A stretch of DNA of 64,000 bases from Ehretia macrophylla (GCA_037974665.1 CM075775.1:37536152-37600151), one strand, 5' to 3'; numbered from the stretch's first letter, positions 1-13,662 are shown. Notes: a model not told the origin generated them from the letters alone. Program-made: numbers and translations.

Positions 1-2935
1 AATCTGAAAAATTGTGCAAATAGCTATAAAAATATCTATATCCAAAGAAAATTAAACTTTAAATGAACATACATTCAAACCATAGACAAATTGGACTTCT
101 GAGCGAGCGTGTTAATGTTTCGCTGTCAATTTGTTTTCTTTCTCGTTTTTCTTTTTCTTTTTCTTTTTTTTTTCCTCCCTCTTTACGCATTTGTTTTTAA
201 CCACCAAAACCGTTAGCACTCAGAAATTTCTAATTATAATAAGTCACTATTTGACCATTAAATTTGACTCTTAAATATAAGAAGTTTTCTTGTGAGGATG
301 GGAAATTTGTCTTGGTTTTTTTCTTCTTTTTGATTGTATAAAATAATATTCTTTTTTGATATAACGGAAGTCAAAACTTTTTCTTATTAATAATTTAGAA
401 TCTTGGTTAATTTGTAGATGTAAAAGAAGAAAATTTTAATTTCACTCTATTTCTTTCCCGAGTCATGGGTTAATTTACTTGCACTCATATTAGTTCTTCA
501 ATTAATAAATTAAGTTTGTCTCAAATACATAAACAACGACGGACAAATAATTTAATATCACTTCCACGGTAGGATTTTCTAAGTTAAATGGAGTTTTACT
601 TGGCACAGGGACCGTACAATGGAGGAGTAAACAATTTAGGATTTTATTATTGTGATTTTTGAATGGTGTGAATTTTTTGTCAATAATATTGTGAACTTGA
701 AAAAAGAAATAGAAATAATTAAGATAAGAAAATATGTGAGCTTGGCTCAACGTGAGGTGCTTAGTGGCCCATTAAGATAGTGAACCAAGGTTTTCAAATG
801 TGAACTTGGGCAACTCAAATTCGATCAGATACCTTATCTATGTAGGCCCACAGAAGTAGCCCAAAAAGCAGCTAAAATTTTCTAGAAGTAAAATGGCTAG
901 TGGTATAATTTTTATTTTAAATGTAAGAGGTACAAAAATTAATTCTCGTGTATAATATTTGAAGTGATATAAATAATTTAAATTTTCCTAAATCAAAAAA
1001 AGAAAATACCACCAACAATGGATATTCATTAATCTCAGTTATACTATAAACCTATTTTTTAGCTAAGCTACCCAAAGGGGACATTTTAATAATATTTAGA
1101 AACATTAAAAAGTTAAAAAAGAAAAGAAATAAAAAAACAACACAAAGAAGGGGTTACACTTCAATGAAAAAAATGGGGCTATTATGTGAATAATAAACAA
1201 ATAGTAAGGAAAAAAAAGCAAAAGAATTGTCAGATATAGTAGTGAAACGTGTCCATTTTATATTGAATTTGTTATCCACACAAAAATTAGCCCTCTCGCT
1301 TTCTTAAAGTGTAATATAATGTATTTAGCAAAAAAAAGTGCAATATAATGTGACATATATATGTAGTATGCCTTCTCAGGTATACTTTAAAAGGATAAAT
1401 TGTAGAATATAGCATGCGGGGACTCTAAAGCTAGTCTTTCAAACGTGTAAAAAGTACATATAAGATTTATAAAAAAGTGTGTAAGTCTAATAATTGTGAT
1501 ATATATAACTATCACGTGTCGCTAACTTAAAAGTAAATGAGTAGTTGTTGAAAATGATAAGTCATTTATAAAAAATTTCTTACTATTAGCACTAGAAAGT
1601 TTAGTTGCATGCGGGCTTCTAAAGAAGACTAATTAGCAGCTAGTCTTTCAAATTGCAAAAAGCAAATTAATATGAGATTCATGAAAAACATATAAGTCCC
1701 AATAATTATAACATTAAACACACACACACACATATATATATGTACATATATATCACCATTTCATACACATACAAATAGGGAAAAATAAATATAAAAAGGT
1801 ACACTAACGTACCGCTCTAGTAGAAGATACTAAAGAGAGATTTGTATAGGTAATGGTGTCTGCTTCAAATGTATGTGTAGGTGAGAAAGAGATTGAAAAG
1901 ATTGAGAAAGTAGAGTAGAGAGAGAAATGTTAGTGAGTAAAAACTGAAGTTGGAGTGAGAGAGAGTGGAAAAATCGTGAAAGTGAAAGAGAAAAAGTAGG
2001 GGTAGAAAAGGTCTAGTTGGATTCATAGTGTTTTGTCTTTTAGTATCATTTTTTAGTGAGAGAAAATTGAGTAGACAGAAAAGAGAAATAATGTAGTAAA
2101 AGTAAATTTTATATTATTTAATACATATATATATATATATAAGTTTAAATATATAAATACATATAATATATATATTTTAATAAATTAATAATCGAGTTTC
2201 GAGTATTATTATTATTTTTTAAATTAAAAATTAAAACCTATTGGTATATCCATCGGTTATCAGTTATAAAACCCAAAACTTAATAGATTCCCCATTAATT
2301 TTTATTATCACATTTTTATCGAATGAATATCTGTTGATTTCTGATAGAATGAATATCCGTTACCATTTATGTTTGTAATTTGAGGTTTAACGAGAATTAA
2401 TAGCTGACCAAGAAAAAGAAGTAAAGCTTTTTTGCCTACTAGCTCTTACAGAATGGACAGATTTGATTTTCAGCTTTTGTCCTTGAATTCATGAAAGGTT
2501 ATGTGATACTTATGTGATGATGACTCGTAGGGGGCTCATTTTCGAGAATTATAGTTTTGGGAATGTGCTTTTAGAAAATGTGGTTAAAATTATTTAGTAT
2601 ATTAAAAATATTTTATTAAATTTATAGGAATCTTATATTATTGTATTTAGTTTAAACTTAATATTTTTAAAAAATTTGAATAATTTTTTAACAATACTCC
2701 TAACTTAAAAAATATATTTATAAAAAAAATTATACAAGTCACAATACATTTGTAAAATAATGAAAACCAACTGTGTTACTAAAATGGAGATAAAATATAA
2801 ACAATGTGACTAGTACATTTATAAACAATCGGGATCAATCATATGACTTTTAAAATAATAAAAATTAAAATGGAACAATATAAATTAATGGAGACCATTT
2901 TTGAGATTTGTCCTAATAGACATCTCTTTTTCTCA
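1..2935. other. AT-rich intergenic region
   Basis: No gene could be supported on either strand. The region holds short simple repeats: pyrimidine-rich tract near 140-180, a CA/TA run near 1719-1750 and a TA run near 2124-2140. A short purine-rich GA stretch lies at about 1880-2000. The few open frames are short and have no recognisable protein features. Confidence 0.6.
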
Positions 2936-3522
2936 TTAAGGTTCCGTGTGTTTGCCGTAAAATAACTTGCTTGTGAAAAATATTTTTAGTGAAAAATATT
3001 TTTCTAGAAAATAAAATATTTTACTTCATTTGTTTGTCGTAAAATAACTTACTTGTGAAAAATATTTTCAGAGTAAAATATTTTCTTGGAAAATGTTTTC
3101 AGATGAAACTATTTTTCTGAGCTCTGTTTGTTTGCCGTAAAATAATTTGTTAAGGAAAAATATTTTTCTGAAAAATAGAATACTGGAAAATATTTTCTAG
3201 TGTTTGAATGTACAATGAAAAATATTTTCCGACATGAGATTTAAAAAAAAAATATACACATAAATAGGAGTGATTAAGTTCCGAAAAATATTTTCCTCTC
3301 CCAAAGAATATGAAAATATTTTTCCAAACTTTGTACTAATCGTAATATTTGACCGAAAAATACTTTTCAGTTGACTAATTTTCCGGTGTTACCAAATTGT
3401 AGTCCACCATTTTTTATTAGAAAATATTTTTTAATTGATCAATTTTTTAATGTTACCAAATACCGTAAAATTAAAAAAATATTTTTCGGGATAATATTTT
3501 ACATCAAACAAACGGAGTCTAA
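2936..3522. repeat. MITE-like inverted-repeat element, copy 1
   Basis: The left edge (TCCGTGTGTTTGCCGTAAAATA) and the reverse complement of the right edge (CTCCGTTTGTTTGATGTAAAATA) match well enough to act as terminal inverted repeats. The motif TTTGCCGTAAAATAA recurs internally near 3034 and 3127, each time followed by GAAAAATATTTT-type blocks. A related element lies at about 26,293-27,121. No target-site duplication could be fixed with confidence, so the superfamily is not assigned. Confidence 0.55.
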
Positions 3523-4206
3523 TTTGCCAATCCACTGTTGGGCCACAATATATGTCTCCCTGAATACGCATCTTGGGTAATTTTTGATGAAGCACCTTAT
3601 CCACAGCACCAAATTCCTTTATTTTTTTTTCCACCAAATTCCTTTAGATAGTTATCCACTTTGCTTGTTCCCTCCCTTAGTACCATTGAACTTTTCCTGG
3701 AAAAACACCTGGCAGATTTGTTTTGTTCTTTTAACATGCACAAGGCATGGTGTCCTTTCGTAACAAAATTTGTTTGATTCTCTAGTGTCACCCCCACACC
3801 CCTTCTATGCCATCGGACGCCACCGTCGTTGGTTGAGTTACTGGACTTCCGCCCCTCCTAACGTCGTCGACTGAGCTACTAGCCTTTTCAGAACGAAAAA
3901 CATTTGATAACTGACCAAAAATCTTCAACAAAATCAATTTTGGATAATTAGCTTTCAATTTTATTCCCTCAACTATCTCATCACTTTGACCAAACACAAA
4001 GAAAACCCATCTAAACACAAGCTCATAACAAAATCTACGGAGACTCAAGAACATGTAAACTCCCTCCTCAACTAAACCAGCCAATATATCTGACTTTTTT
4101 CATTTGCATAAACCGATCCTTTGCAAAACCCAACCCCAAAAAACAGCTATAATACTTTCTTCCTCTAGATTCTTCGTTTAGCATTACACAGCATCATACG
4201 ACAATA
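3523..4206. other. Intergenic region, no supported gene
   Basis: A minus-strand open frame of 98 codons (3788-4084) is present but has no recognisable motif and looks like chance. Nothing else could be supported. Confidence 0.4.
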
Positions 4207-4617
4207 AATAATGAGAATTTTTCATTTGTACAGCCTGATTGGGACAATGTAGGAGTTCTTCATTATCCATCTGGAGCTAATCTTCAAAAGAAAATTGTAA
4301 TAGATCAAGTCGAAATCACCTATGCTGATCAAATAGATGAAGTCGAATGGAGAAAGTTAATAGACTTCATTTGAGCTCTAAACGTTGCGGCACGAGATCC
4401 AGTTGTAGAAGCCTCTGAATTAGTTAAAAAAATATTAAGAATATTGAACGACATTGAAGCGAAAATTTATGAAAGCATGTGGAAGCGAATACAATATCAA
4501 CAAAAGCGGCATGGTTACGAAAAAGGTTAACAAGGAAAAGAACTGCTCAGCGCTTACACAGTATCCATGAACATATCCGATTCAAGATTCCGAAAAATAA
4601 GTGGGCTAGAGTTAAAT
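4207..4617 (+). pseudogene. Unrecognised degraded coding fragment
   Basis: Read in one plus-strand frame, this stretch gives about 135 codons of protein-like composition broken by two stops: TGA near 4372 and TAA near 4528. The first block is rich in W, D, V and E (it contains QPDWDNVGVLHYPSG). The second is a charged, helix-like block (contains EASELVKKILRILNDIEAKI). Amino-acid use is much less biased than in the AT-rich surroundings, which suggests former coding DNA. I do not recognise the family. It could be a degraded host exon, a transposon remnant or an old viral insertion. No start codon, intron or promoter can be assigned. Confidence 0.35.
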
Positions 4618-5493
4618 TAACTATTGGTATTTTGATTAATGGTTAAATTGGTAAGTAACTATTGTGATAACTATCGCTGAAGGAAATGGAACAAAGTAAT
4701 TTGATAATATATAAAATAAGTAATTGATAATATAGAAAGTAGTTGACTTATATTATAATGTAAGGAGAAGGAAAGTAATTGGACAAGTGAAAGTTTTTGA
4801 TAGGGAAGTGTTTTGCCATTTGCTGATTGTTATTTACATATGATCCAATAGCTGCTATTTATTGAATCCCAATGGCGGTGGAAGAAAGCTTCTTCAGCAG
4901 CCTAGAATGATCTAATGAACTTATTTATTAATCTAGCTAGAACATTGCAAATTACCTAGAATATTTTAGGACATTTCATAAATCTTGAGATCTCTCTAGA
5001 ATATTGGTGGAATTTGAGCATTAACTTTTAACAAAACCATATCCAAAATATGCTAAAAATCCAGAAATTAAAATCAAATTAATGTTTTATCCATGGCTTT
5101 TAAAAATAAACAGATAATAAATTAAAATTAACAAATGATTAAACATAATCATCACAAAATTTTAGAAATATCAAAAACACCAGACGATTAATCTAAAAAA
5201 TAAATCCAAAATTAATACTGCAACAAAATAAAGAAACAAACGAACACACACGTCTACAAACCCTAGCTTAAAAATGAAGATTGAGAAATTTACTGCAGCC
5301 AAGAAACAAGCTAATTTTTAATCCTTGCACATGCAGCTTATGTGGATTTAACGTAAAAACTAGACGAAAAATGCTATAAAGACGAACGGTGACAAAAAAT
5401 ATAAACTTGAAGGACTAAAAGTCTCACTTGAGAACGATGAAACTGAAACAATTTTCACATACTGATTCATTCTCATGCCAGTTATATATAATG
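4618..5493. other. Intergenic region between fragment and copy A
   Basis: AT-rich sequence without a supported gene. The last part probably includes the 3' flank of the degraded CWC22-like copy A. Confidence 0.4.
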
Positions 5494-8400
5494 CTATGGT
5501 AAAACAAAATCGTTGAGACACTTTGGCATCTTTCTTTCACGTTTTCTTTTCCGAGCATCATGCTGAATCTGTTGAGCTTGTGCGGAGTGATCATTCTGTT
5601 GTTTGTGCTCAGCTTGTGCAACTTCTTCCCTCAGCTCTGTTTCTTCATTTCTTTTGTTGAACTGAGATGGCTGCTGATTCATAAAAACAACACGCATTAT
5701 TAAGTGGCATCGAAACTGCATTTCTAGTGAAATGAACACGAGGAGCAAAGCAATCATCAGAACATTTTACCTTTGTTGTTTCGATACAGTTTTTCTCTTT
5801 CCACAGTTTCTCCAACTCAGCCACAACTTCAACCAAATATGCGCTCTTGAAGAAAGTAATTGCTGCCGGAACACAAGGACAATTCCATCGGAAAATATTT
5901 TCCGGCATCGAATGCGATCGATCATATCCAACTGCATATAACTGGAGAAGGAAAAAGATTATAGAAAGAAAAAAAAAGACATGTTGTCTAATTGATTCAG
6001 AAGATAAAAATAAATGGATCAGATGAAAATAGCAGAAATTTTCAGATAAAATAAAAAATATATAGATAAATGTCAAAATTGATTGACCCCAATTTAGAAA
6101 ATTTTCAATATTCTCTTTGTTGCATCGATCGTTAAACTTCATATATGAAACTAGTAAATTAAAGACGTACCCTGAGGAAAACTTTTAAGAATTCATATTG
6201 AAGATGAGTCAAATCTTGAGGCTCAAATGACAATCGAGCGACAAAACCCCAGGACAACAACCCCCGATGCAATAGTTCTGCAAAACTCGTTGCAGCAACA
6301 TTGGTAAACTGAGGTGACCCAGCTACCGTTAGCCAAATAACAAGAAAACAAGTCTCCCAAGCTTCCTCCTTGTACCCTTTGTCAGTGTTGCATAAAAACT
6401 CAATAAGCGGAACTAAAGATAAAGGCTGCTTCATTAAACAAGAGTACTTCAAGATTCCCAAGGAAACCTGAACCTGCAATTAGTAAAGGAAAAAAAGTTA
6501 CTAATTTAGACCAGTTGGCTATAACATGAACATGCAGCTTAAAACTATATATAAAGATTGGAAACCAATATCCATCACCTCATCTTGACGTCTGATAATC
6601 GGTAAAAGTCGACGAAAAATGGATTGTTGATCTTTTGTTCCAGATGTTCTAGCTACTTTTATCATATTTTGAGAAATACTTCTTCTCTTTCAAGGGAAGG
6701 CATGAAAAAGAGTGCCAGTAATCTTCACGGAGAACGATACTCCTAAACAGATTATAAGCTCTCTCACGTTTAAGAAAATCTTTGTCAGGCTTATATTCAT
6801 CTGAACAAATAAACGTAAAAGGTATGAGTGACCAATGTCGTCGTTATCATAAAAAACAACCCAAACAGACTTGTGATTTCCCTTATGGAATTAATTAAGA
6901 TCACATTCATTATTACCTCCTAGAAAGATATCTTGATTTGTTGCAGGGTTTTTACTTTCAAAATGGTAAGTACGTGGCTTCAACAGTGAGATCACCCAAT
7001 CCAACTCTGGAGGTACAATTGAATCTTCTTCCAGACCGTGCTTAATAATACAATATGATCAATATCCTAAACCAAATGCATTTGAAACAAATCAAGAGAA
7101 ATTCAAATACAAAGACATGTACGCACACTGAAGACTGCGGTTCCAGTTTTCTTTAGCAACAACAAATGCTGCCATGTCACGAATTTCGTTCGTCAACTTC
7201 TCCGCATTTTTTATTCTTGTGAATTCCTCATGAATACCTTTCACCAAGAAAAATTAAAGCATCAGAGAAGTAGTGGAATATAAGCAAGTAATTGAGTCTT
7301 CAATTTTCCAATATATTTATCTTATGAAAAAGGAACATCAAGGTGTAGGAGAAGAAAATCAGAGTTTGGCTTTATGCTCAAGTCTAGGGCTATCTTCAGC
7401 ACAAAACGAGTTAGGTTCCATCCTTAACCAATTGACATTAAATAGAGTAGCCCATGATTTTATGGTGGTCTTGGAAGTCATATTTATCAATATGGAACAG
7501 TTATCTTATCTAAAACCTCACTTTACTTTGTGATATTCCAGGACGGATGAAAAAGGCTCAATTGCTCCGAGCACTATTTGGTACAAAACTAGCTATTGAA
7601 AACACAGAGTTTTGAATCTGAAATAGCTATGTACGAGACATGGCAAAACATAAAAATTTGCAATGCGTAAAACAATCACATGAATGAACAAGACTAGACT
7701 AAGACGAGCTCTAACACTATGATAGCATGGGGTTTGATTCTAAACCAAATTGACATTAGGTGGAGTAAACCCATGGTCTTGTGTGGTGATCTTTATGGAT
7801 GCTTTTACTAACATAACACTTAAATCATGCAAAATATAATGCAAAATCCATGTATAACATAATCACCTCCAAAGTTTTCAGCATGACCTGGAACTGAAGA
7901 GGGTGACAGCTAACTTTGGAGAAATGTAGACAAACAATTATATAAGTCCCCCTAACAATAAATGGCTAGCTATTGAACAAACAATTTAAGAATAGGAATA
8001 TTTACAATTTGAAAATCAGAATTTTAAACAAGGTGATCAAAAGGACAACAAAAAGAAAAAAGTTTATTGATTATAAATTGGGACTGTTACCTTAACACGT
8101 TCCTCAGTTTCTTCCTTCAAACAGCGACATATCAGTGTGATAGCAGCGACAACCCAAACCACACGCAGGTTAATCAAATGCGACAAAAATTTGGTCGTGG
8201 CTTTCATCGATTCCTGAGGTATATACAAAATTTGCAATACATAATCAGATTACGATCTTGTGAAATACCGAGAACATATTTACACACAATAAGTTGAGTT
8301 CCAATCTGAATATAAAATTCAAGTTCAATCATCGAAAAATTGACATATCTTTTAGTCTGGTCTTTTTTTTTTTTTTGAGTCAGATTCAAGAAATCAGGTC

Positions 8401-8693
8401 AAACACAGACACAACAATTAAGAACAGGTCTGCACAGGAAAGTAAGAGATGGTGAATACCTCGTTGTATTTATGAGTCAACATCTGACGAAAATTAAACG
8501 ATAATCTCCTATAAAGAATATCGCCAAGTGGAGGAAAGTAAGTATTCACTAAACCCGCTAGGGCAGCGTAGACAGGGATCAAATGAGGATTCTTAGATTG
8601 GCATCTCATACATGCACTAGCAAACAAGCCTCTACCTCTGACTATGTTCTCAGCAAAGAGTTGTGCTACGACGCTCTTCAGATTGGTTGAATC

Positions 8694-8863
8694 AGAAGAA
8701 AGTAATGTGAAACAATGTAATTCATTGATGATACAATTTGTGTTTCTACATTGTGGTTTATATATGCCTAAAAGGAGTAGACAACATTCTCTAATTTATG
8801 GAGCAAATTGTTCCTTACAACAAGCCTAAAATTATGGAATTCAAGTAATATAATATTTCAACA
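8694..8863 (-). repeat. Copia 3' LTR
   Basis: 170 bp. On the minus strand it begins TGTTGAAATATT and ends ACTTTCTTCT. It is nearly identical to the LTR at 13,457-13,662 except for a 36-bp block present once here and twice there. The adjacent internal sequence (8864-8872) reads GAGGGGGAG on the minus strand, a polypurine tract. Confidence 0.92.
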
Positions 8864-8870
8864 CTCCCCC

Positions 8871-11800
8871 TCAAGATGGGGCGAAGATATCAATGAGCCT
8901 GGGCTTGACAAGAGCTGATTGGAGAAGTGACGGTCCAATTGACTTAGTGAACATATCAGCAACCTGCTCGGATGATGTAACAAAACAAGGTGTGATCACC
9001 CCTGAGCGAACTTTCTCTCGAATGAAATGAATATCAACCTCGATGTGTTTTGTCCTCTCATGAAGGACTGAGTCAGTGGACAACATAATCGCAGATTTAT
9101 TATCACAGAATAAGGTAGACGAGTCTGTTTTAGAAAATCCCAACTCAGTCAGAAGATAACGTAACCAAAGAAGTTCACATGTTCCTTGGGCCATAGCACG
9201 GTACTCAGCTTCAGCAGAAGATCGTGAGACAACTGCTTGCTTTTTACTTTTCTATGAGATAAGGTGATTGCCACGAAAAGTACACATCCCCGAGGTAGAA
9301 CGCCTATCAGTCTTTGACCCTGCATAATCAGCATCAGTGTAACAAGACAATCCCTCTTGTACACCCGTTGCATAGAAGAGACCAAGACCAGGAGAAGATT
9401 TAAGATACCGGAGGATATGATAAATAGCATCCAGATGAGAGGTACAAGGTGCATGCATGAATTGACTTACCATACTCACTGCATAGGTAAGGTCAGGCCT
9501 TGTGTTAGTCAAGTAGATAAGCCGACCCACAAGTCTTTGATATATTGATGGCTCAACTAACAGTTCCCTTGATTCTGCTGTCAATTTAAGATTAGGGTCC
9601 ATAGGAGTGGAGGTAGGTCGACAACCTAGCATACCCGTATCTTGAAGAAGATCCCATGCATACTTTCTTTGTGATAAAGATATACCCTGGCAATTTCGAG
9701 CTACCTCAATACCAAGAAAGTATCGGAGCATACCCAAATCTTTAATGTCAAAGATTGTTCCAAGGTCTTGCTTCACTTGGACAATTCCCTGAGTGTCATC
9801 TCCAGTAATGATAATATCGTCCACATAAACTGAGATAATGATGCATCTACCCTGAGGATGACGTCGAACAAAGCATGTATGATCTGAATGACACCGAATA
9901 AACCCCATAGTAAGGACCACCTCACTAAAACGATTGAACCAAGCTCGAGGGGATTGTTTAAGCCCATAGAGAGATTTACGAATGCGACAAACTTTCCCAG
10001 AATACTCCCCCTGAGCCCGAAAACCTGGTGGAGGATCCATGTAAATAGTCTCAGAAAGATCACCATTAAGAAAGGCATTCTTCACATCCAATTGGTGAAG
10101 AGGCCAAGAATGAGAAGCGGCCAAAGAGACTAGGAGTCGAACAGTAGTTAATTTGGCAACAGGAGCAAATGTGGCACCAAAGTCCTTGCCTGGTACTTGA
10201 GTAAACCCTTTAGCGACAAGACGTGCCTTATACCGATCAATGGTGCCGTCAGCAAGATTTTTCACACTAAACACCCACTTGCACCCAACTGTCCGTTCAC
10301 CAACTGGAAGATCAACCAACTCCCACGTCTGATTCTGTTGCAGAGCATCCATCTCTGTTTTCATAGCAGTCACCCATAAAGGATGCTGGAGAGCCTCATG
10401 GACGGAGCGAGGAATAGAGACTAAATCAACTTGACTAAGGAAAGATTTATACTGATCGGAGAGACCCTGAAATGACACAAACTTGACAATAGGATGATTA
10501 GTACTACATGAAGGTAAATAACGGGAAGGGAGACGCCGTTCACGAGTGGGTTAACGAGAAGGTGCAAGTTCAGGGACCAAGGGAGAATGAGGGTTACCTG
10601 AATCCGGAGAAGAATCTGGCAGTGGAGTTGGAGCACGAGGTCGCTGAGAGTAAACTTGTAATGGAACTGGAGAGGAACCGGATGAGAGAGTATTATTGGA
10701 GATAGATGGTAGTTTAGTAGTAGGCTGAGATGTGTCAAGAATAGGAACTGGACGAGGTAAAGGAGGGTCTTCTGCAGAAAGTACCTCAGGAAGTTGCTCT
10801 AAGGAAGAAGCAGAGAAGAAAGGGATAGTCTCAAGGAATTTGACATCCATCGAGTAGTAAAAGTGGCGAGTCACAGGATCATAGCACCTATATCCTTTAG
10901 ACATGGAAGAATATCCAAGAAAGACACAACGTATAGCTTTATTATCTAGCTTAGTGCGGGTCGGGCTGCAATTTTGAACAAAGCATGTACAACCAAAGAC
11001 TCGTGGGAGAAGAGGAAATATGACAGTATTTGGTCGGAGAATATGCAAGGGTGTTTGACCTTGGAGGACACAACTAGGGGTACGATTGATGATGTATGTA
11101 GCGGTGAGTACAGTTAGGTGCCAGAAATATTTCAGGACATTCATACCAGATAGAAGACATCGGACCATAGACATAATGTGGCGGTTCTTTCGTTCCGCCA
11201 CATCATGCTGTTCAGGTGTGTAAGGGCAGGTAAGTTGTTGAAGAATCCTTTTTTTATTGAGTTCGGCCCGAAAGTCATTGGTTAGGTATTCTCTGCCATT
11301 ATCAGACCTAATATTCCGGACAACAGTGTGGAATTGGGTTTTCACCATTTGAAGGAAGTGAGTGAAATGAGTGAAGACTTCAGATTTTTTCTTCATTAGG
11401 TAGACCCAAGTACACCGACTATAATCATCTATGAATGTCACATAGTAACGATGATCAGAGAGGGCCGTGACAGGAGAGGGACCCCAAATATCAGAGTGAA
11501 CAAGATCAAAAGCACATGGAGCTCGATGCATGCAAGGAATATATGTAATACGAGTGTGTTTTGACAATTCGCAAGTCACACAATTAAACTTAAAATCTTT
11601 GCATGCATTTTTAAAAAGTGGAAATAACAAACATAAATATTGAAAGTTTGCATGTCCTAGACGAGCATGCCACAAATCTAAATTTTGGACAGAACCAATA
11701 GGAGTGTCAAAAACTGGAGACACAGAAGCATGCAGACTTGACGAGGGTACTGTAGAGGTTGGAAGTTCTCCAAAATAGTAAAGTCCATCATGCTCATATC

Positions 11801-13181
11801 CCCTGCCAAAAATCTTCTTCGAAGTCAGGTCCTGCAAGAAGCAACGGTCAGGCAAGAAGACAACTGCACAGTGAAAACTCTTGGCAAGACTACTGACAGA
11901 CAATAGATTATAAGCAAAGTTGGGGACATAGTAAACAGAGCGAAGAGTAATATCTAAGGATAAACAGGCATCTCCTTGACAATGGATAGGAATAGACGTT
12001 CCATCGGCAATTTGAACCGATTGATTTATGGAAGTGACAGGAGAAGAAAAGACAGAAAGCTCACCAATCATATGATTATTGGCCCCGGAATCCAGAATCC
12101 AAGATGGTTGGCCTAACTTACCATGAAGTGCGGTAAGAGTACCTGTAGCAAGGGTAGCCGTGGGGCCAGATGGTGAAGTGAGGCCCAGGTGGAGTTGAAG
12201 TTGAGCAATCTGAGCTTGAAGCTGACTATAATCCGGTTGGGCCAAGACTAATTCTGTTGAGGCTGAAGGAGGTGCTGATTCGGCTACAACCCCAATACGA
12301 GGAGCTCCTTTTTTTTGTCCACCACCACGGTTGTTAGAGTATTGTTGCTTCAATTCAGGATGTAGAATAAAACATTGGTCAATGAGGTAACCAATCTTCT
12401 GACAATGTTGGCAATAAGGACGGGTACTGATTTTCCGAAAACCGGAAGAAGCAGCAAATGCCATCTGGTCCGGAATAGAAGGAGTGGGCTTGGGTGCAAA
12501 AAGTAGACGTCTTCGTTCATCACCATCCACAGTTGCAAATGCCTCATATAGAGATGGAAAAGGAGATGTATTTAAAATCTGAGTCCAAAGATTCTCGAAT
12601 TCAGGTTTTAAACCCATCAAGAACTGATAAGTCCGACGATGATCAAGACGTTTAGACTCAACCTCAGCATCATTCGGGAAGTCACTCAAAGGTTCATATT
12701 GGGCTAGCTCTTCCCATCTAGTTTGGAGGTACCCAAAATAATCCACAACAGATAGTCCTAAAGTAGCCTGAGAAGCATGAGAAATTTCCCGGTAAAGCTT
12801 GAAGATTCGAGAATCATGACATGCATGGGCATACATCTTTGTCAAGGCAGTTCATAGATCATGAACCGTCTCATGATACATAAAAATATTATAAATCAGA
12901 GTCTTCATGGAATTGAACATCCAACCCAAAATAATACAATTGTCTGCATCCCAGTGAGCATAATCAAGATCAGTTTCTTTCGGCTTTTTCTCTTTGCCTA
13001 AAATCCATCCAATTTTCCGTTTTCCACAAAAATAAAGACGGAACGAACGGGACCAAGCATAAAAATTTTTCCCATTTAGTAATACACTAATGACCCATTG
13101 TGTAGGGGCATTAGGTTCCTGAGAGAGATCTACACGAGTCACAGTGGTAGACTGATTTTCTGTCTTATCAGTATGTGCCAT
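8871..13181 (-). pseudogene. Copia gag-pol polyprotein with three stops
   Basis: One uninterrupted frame class runs from ATG 13,181 to the stop at 8871. Order: gag (from MAHTDKTENQ); a Cys/His knuckle-like motif (CQHCQKIGYLIDQC); aspartic protease (WILDSGANNHM); integrase with zinc-binding region (LWHARLGHANF, CVTCELSKH) and catalytic core (DLVHSDIWGP, FIDDYSR, IRSDNGREY); reverse transcriptase (LDVKNAFLNGDL, YVDDIIITGDD); and RNase H ending LHERTKHIEVDIHFIREK and QVADMFTKS. Premature stops lie at 12,852-12,854 (TGA), 10,551-10,553 (TAA) and 9252-9254 (TAG). No frameshift separates the pieces, so the element decayed by point mutation. It was a single-ORF element, as is usual for copia. Confidence 0.93.
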
Positions 13182-13440
13182 TAATAAACGACGACGATGG
13201 AAGCAGCCGGACACTTGGCAACCTTTACAATAGGCAACTAAGGAGTAAAGTGGCTATTTCTCACCACATCAGAGAAGCAAAGGGCTTAAACCGACAAAAA
13301 ATCATGAAAGAATCAGACAAAAAAGAGAATATAAAATGGATTTTGGTCATTGTGGTAAGAAATCTGAGTTTGGATGGCTGTAAAGGGAAAAAAAAAGATG
13401 AACAGTAAGTAGATTTTTTTTTTTGGGTGTGTGTATATTG

Positions 13441-13456
13441 TTGGCTCTAGATACCA
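13441..13456 (-). promoter_or_regulatory. Copia primer-binding site (initiator-Met tRNA type)
   Basis: On the minus strand the bases directly after the 5' LTR read TGGTATCTAGAGCC. This resembles the TGGTATCAGAGC site used by many copia elements to bind initiator methionine tRNA. The position and orientation confirm that the element runs right to left. Confidence 0.85.
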
Positions 13457-13662
13457 AGAAGAAAGTAATGTGAAACAATGTAATTCATTGATGATACAAT
13501 TTGTGTTTCTACATTGTGGTTTATATAGGCCTAAAAGGAGTAGACAACATTCCCTAATTTATGGAGCAAATTGCTCCTTACAACAAGCCTAAATTTATGG
13601 AGCAAATTTCTCCTTACAACAAGCCTAAAATTATGGAATTAAAGTAATATAATATTTCAACA
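13457..13662 (-). repeat. Copia 5' LTR with internal 36-bp duplication
   Basis: 206 bp, flanked on the right by the target duplication GAATC. It matches the 3' LTR but carries the block AATTTATGGAGCAAATT..CTCCTTACAACAAGCCTA twice. A TATATAA motif on the minus strand at about 13,521-13,527 is a plausible core promoter for the element. Confidence 0.9.

Larger units (their letters stand above)
8694..13662 (-). mobile_element. Ty1/copia LTR retrotransposon, complete but mutated
   Basis: About 4.97 kb lying on the minus strand inside exon 1 of the CWC22-like copy A. The target duplication GAATC occurs at 8689-8693 and 13,663-13,667, and copy B shows the uninterrupted site. Short LTRs flank one continuous gag-pol reading frame. 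The domain order is gag, protease, integrase, reverse transcriptase, RNase H, which defines the copia superfamily. The primer-binding site next to the 5' LTR matches the initiator-Met tRNA type, and a G-rich polypurine tract sits beside the 3' LTR. Three in-frame stops make it non-autonomous now. Confidence 0.95.

Noticed and set aside
5645-6142. 165-codon minus-strand frame
   Set aside because: It runs through introns between exon-like blocks of copy A; only the part around 5,771-5,941 matches the gene.
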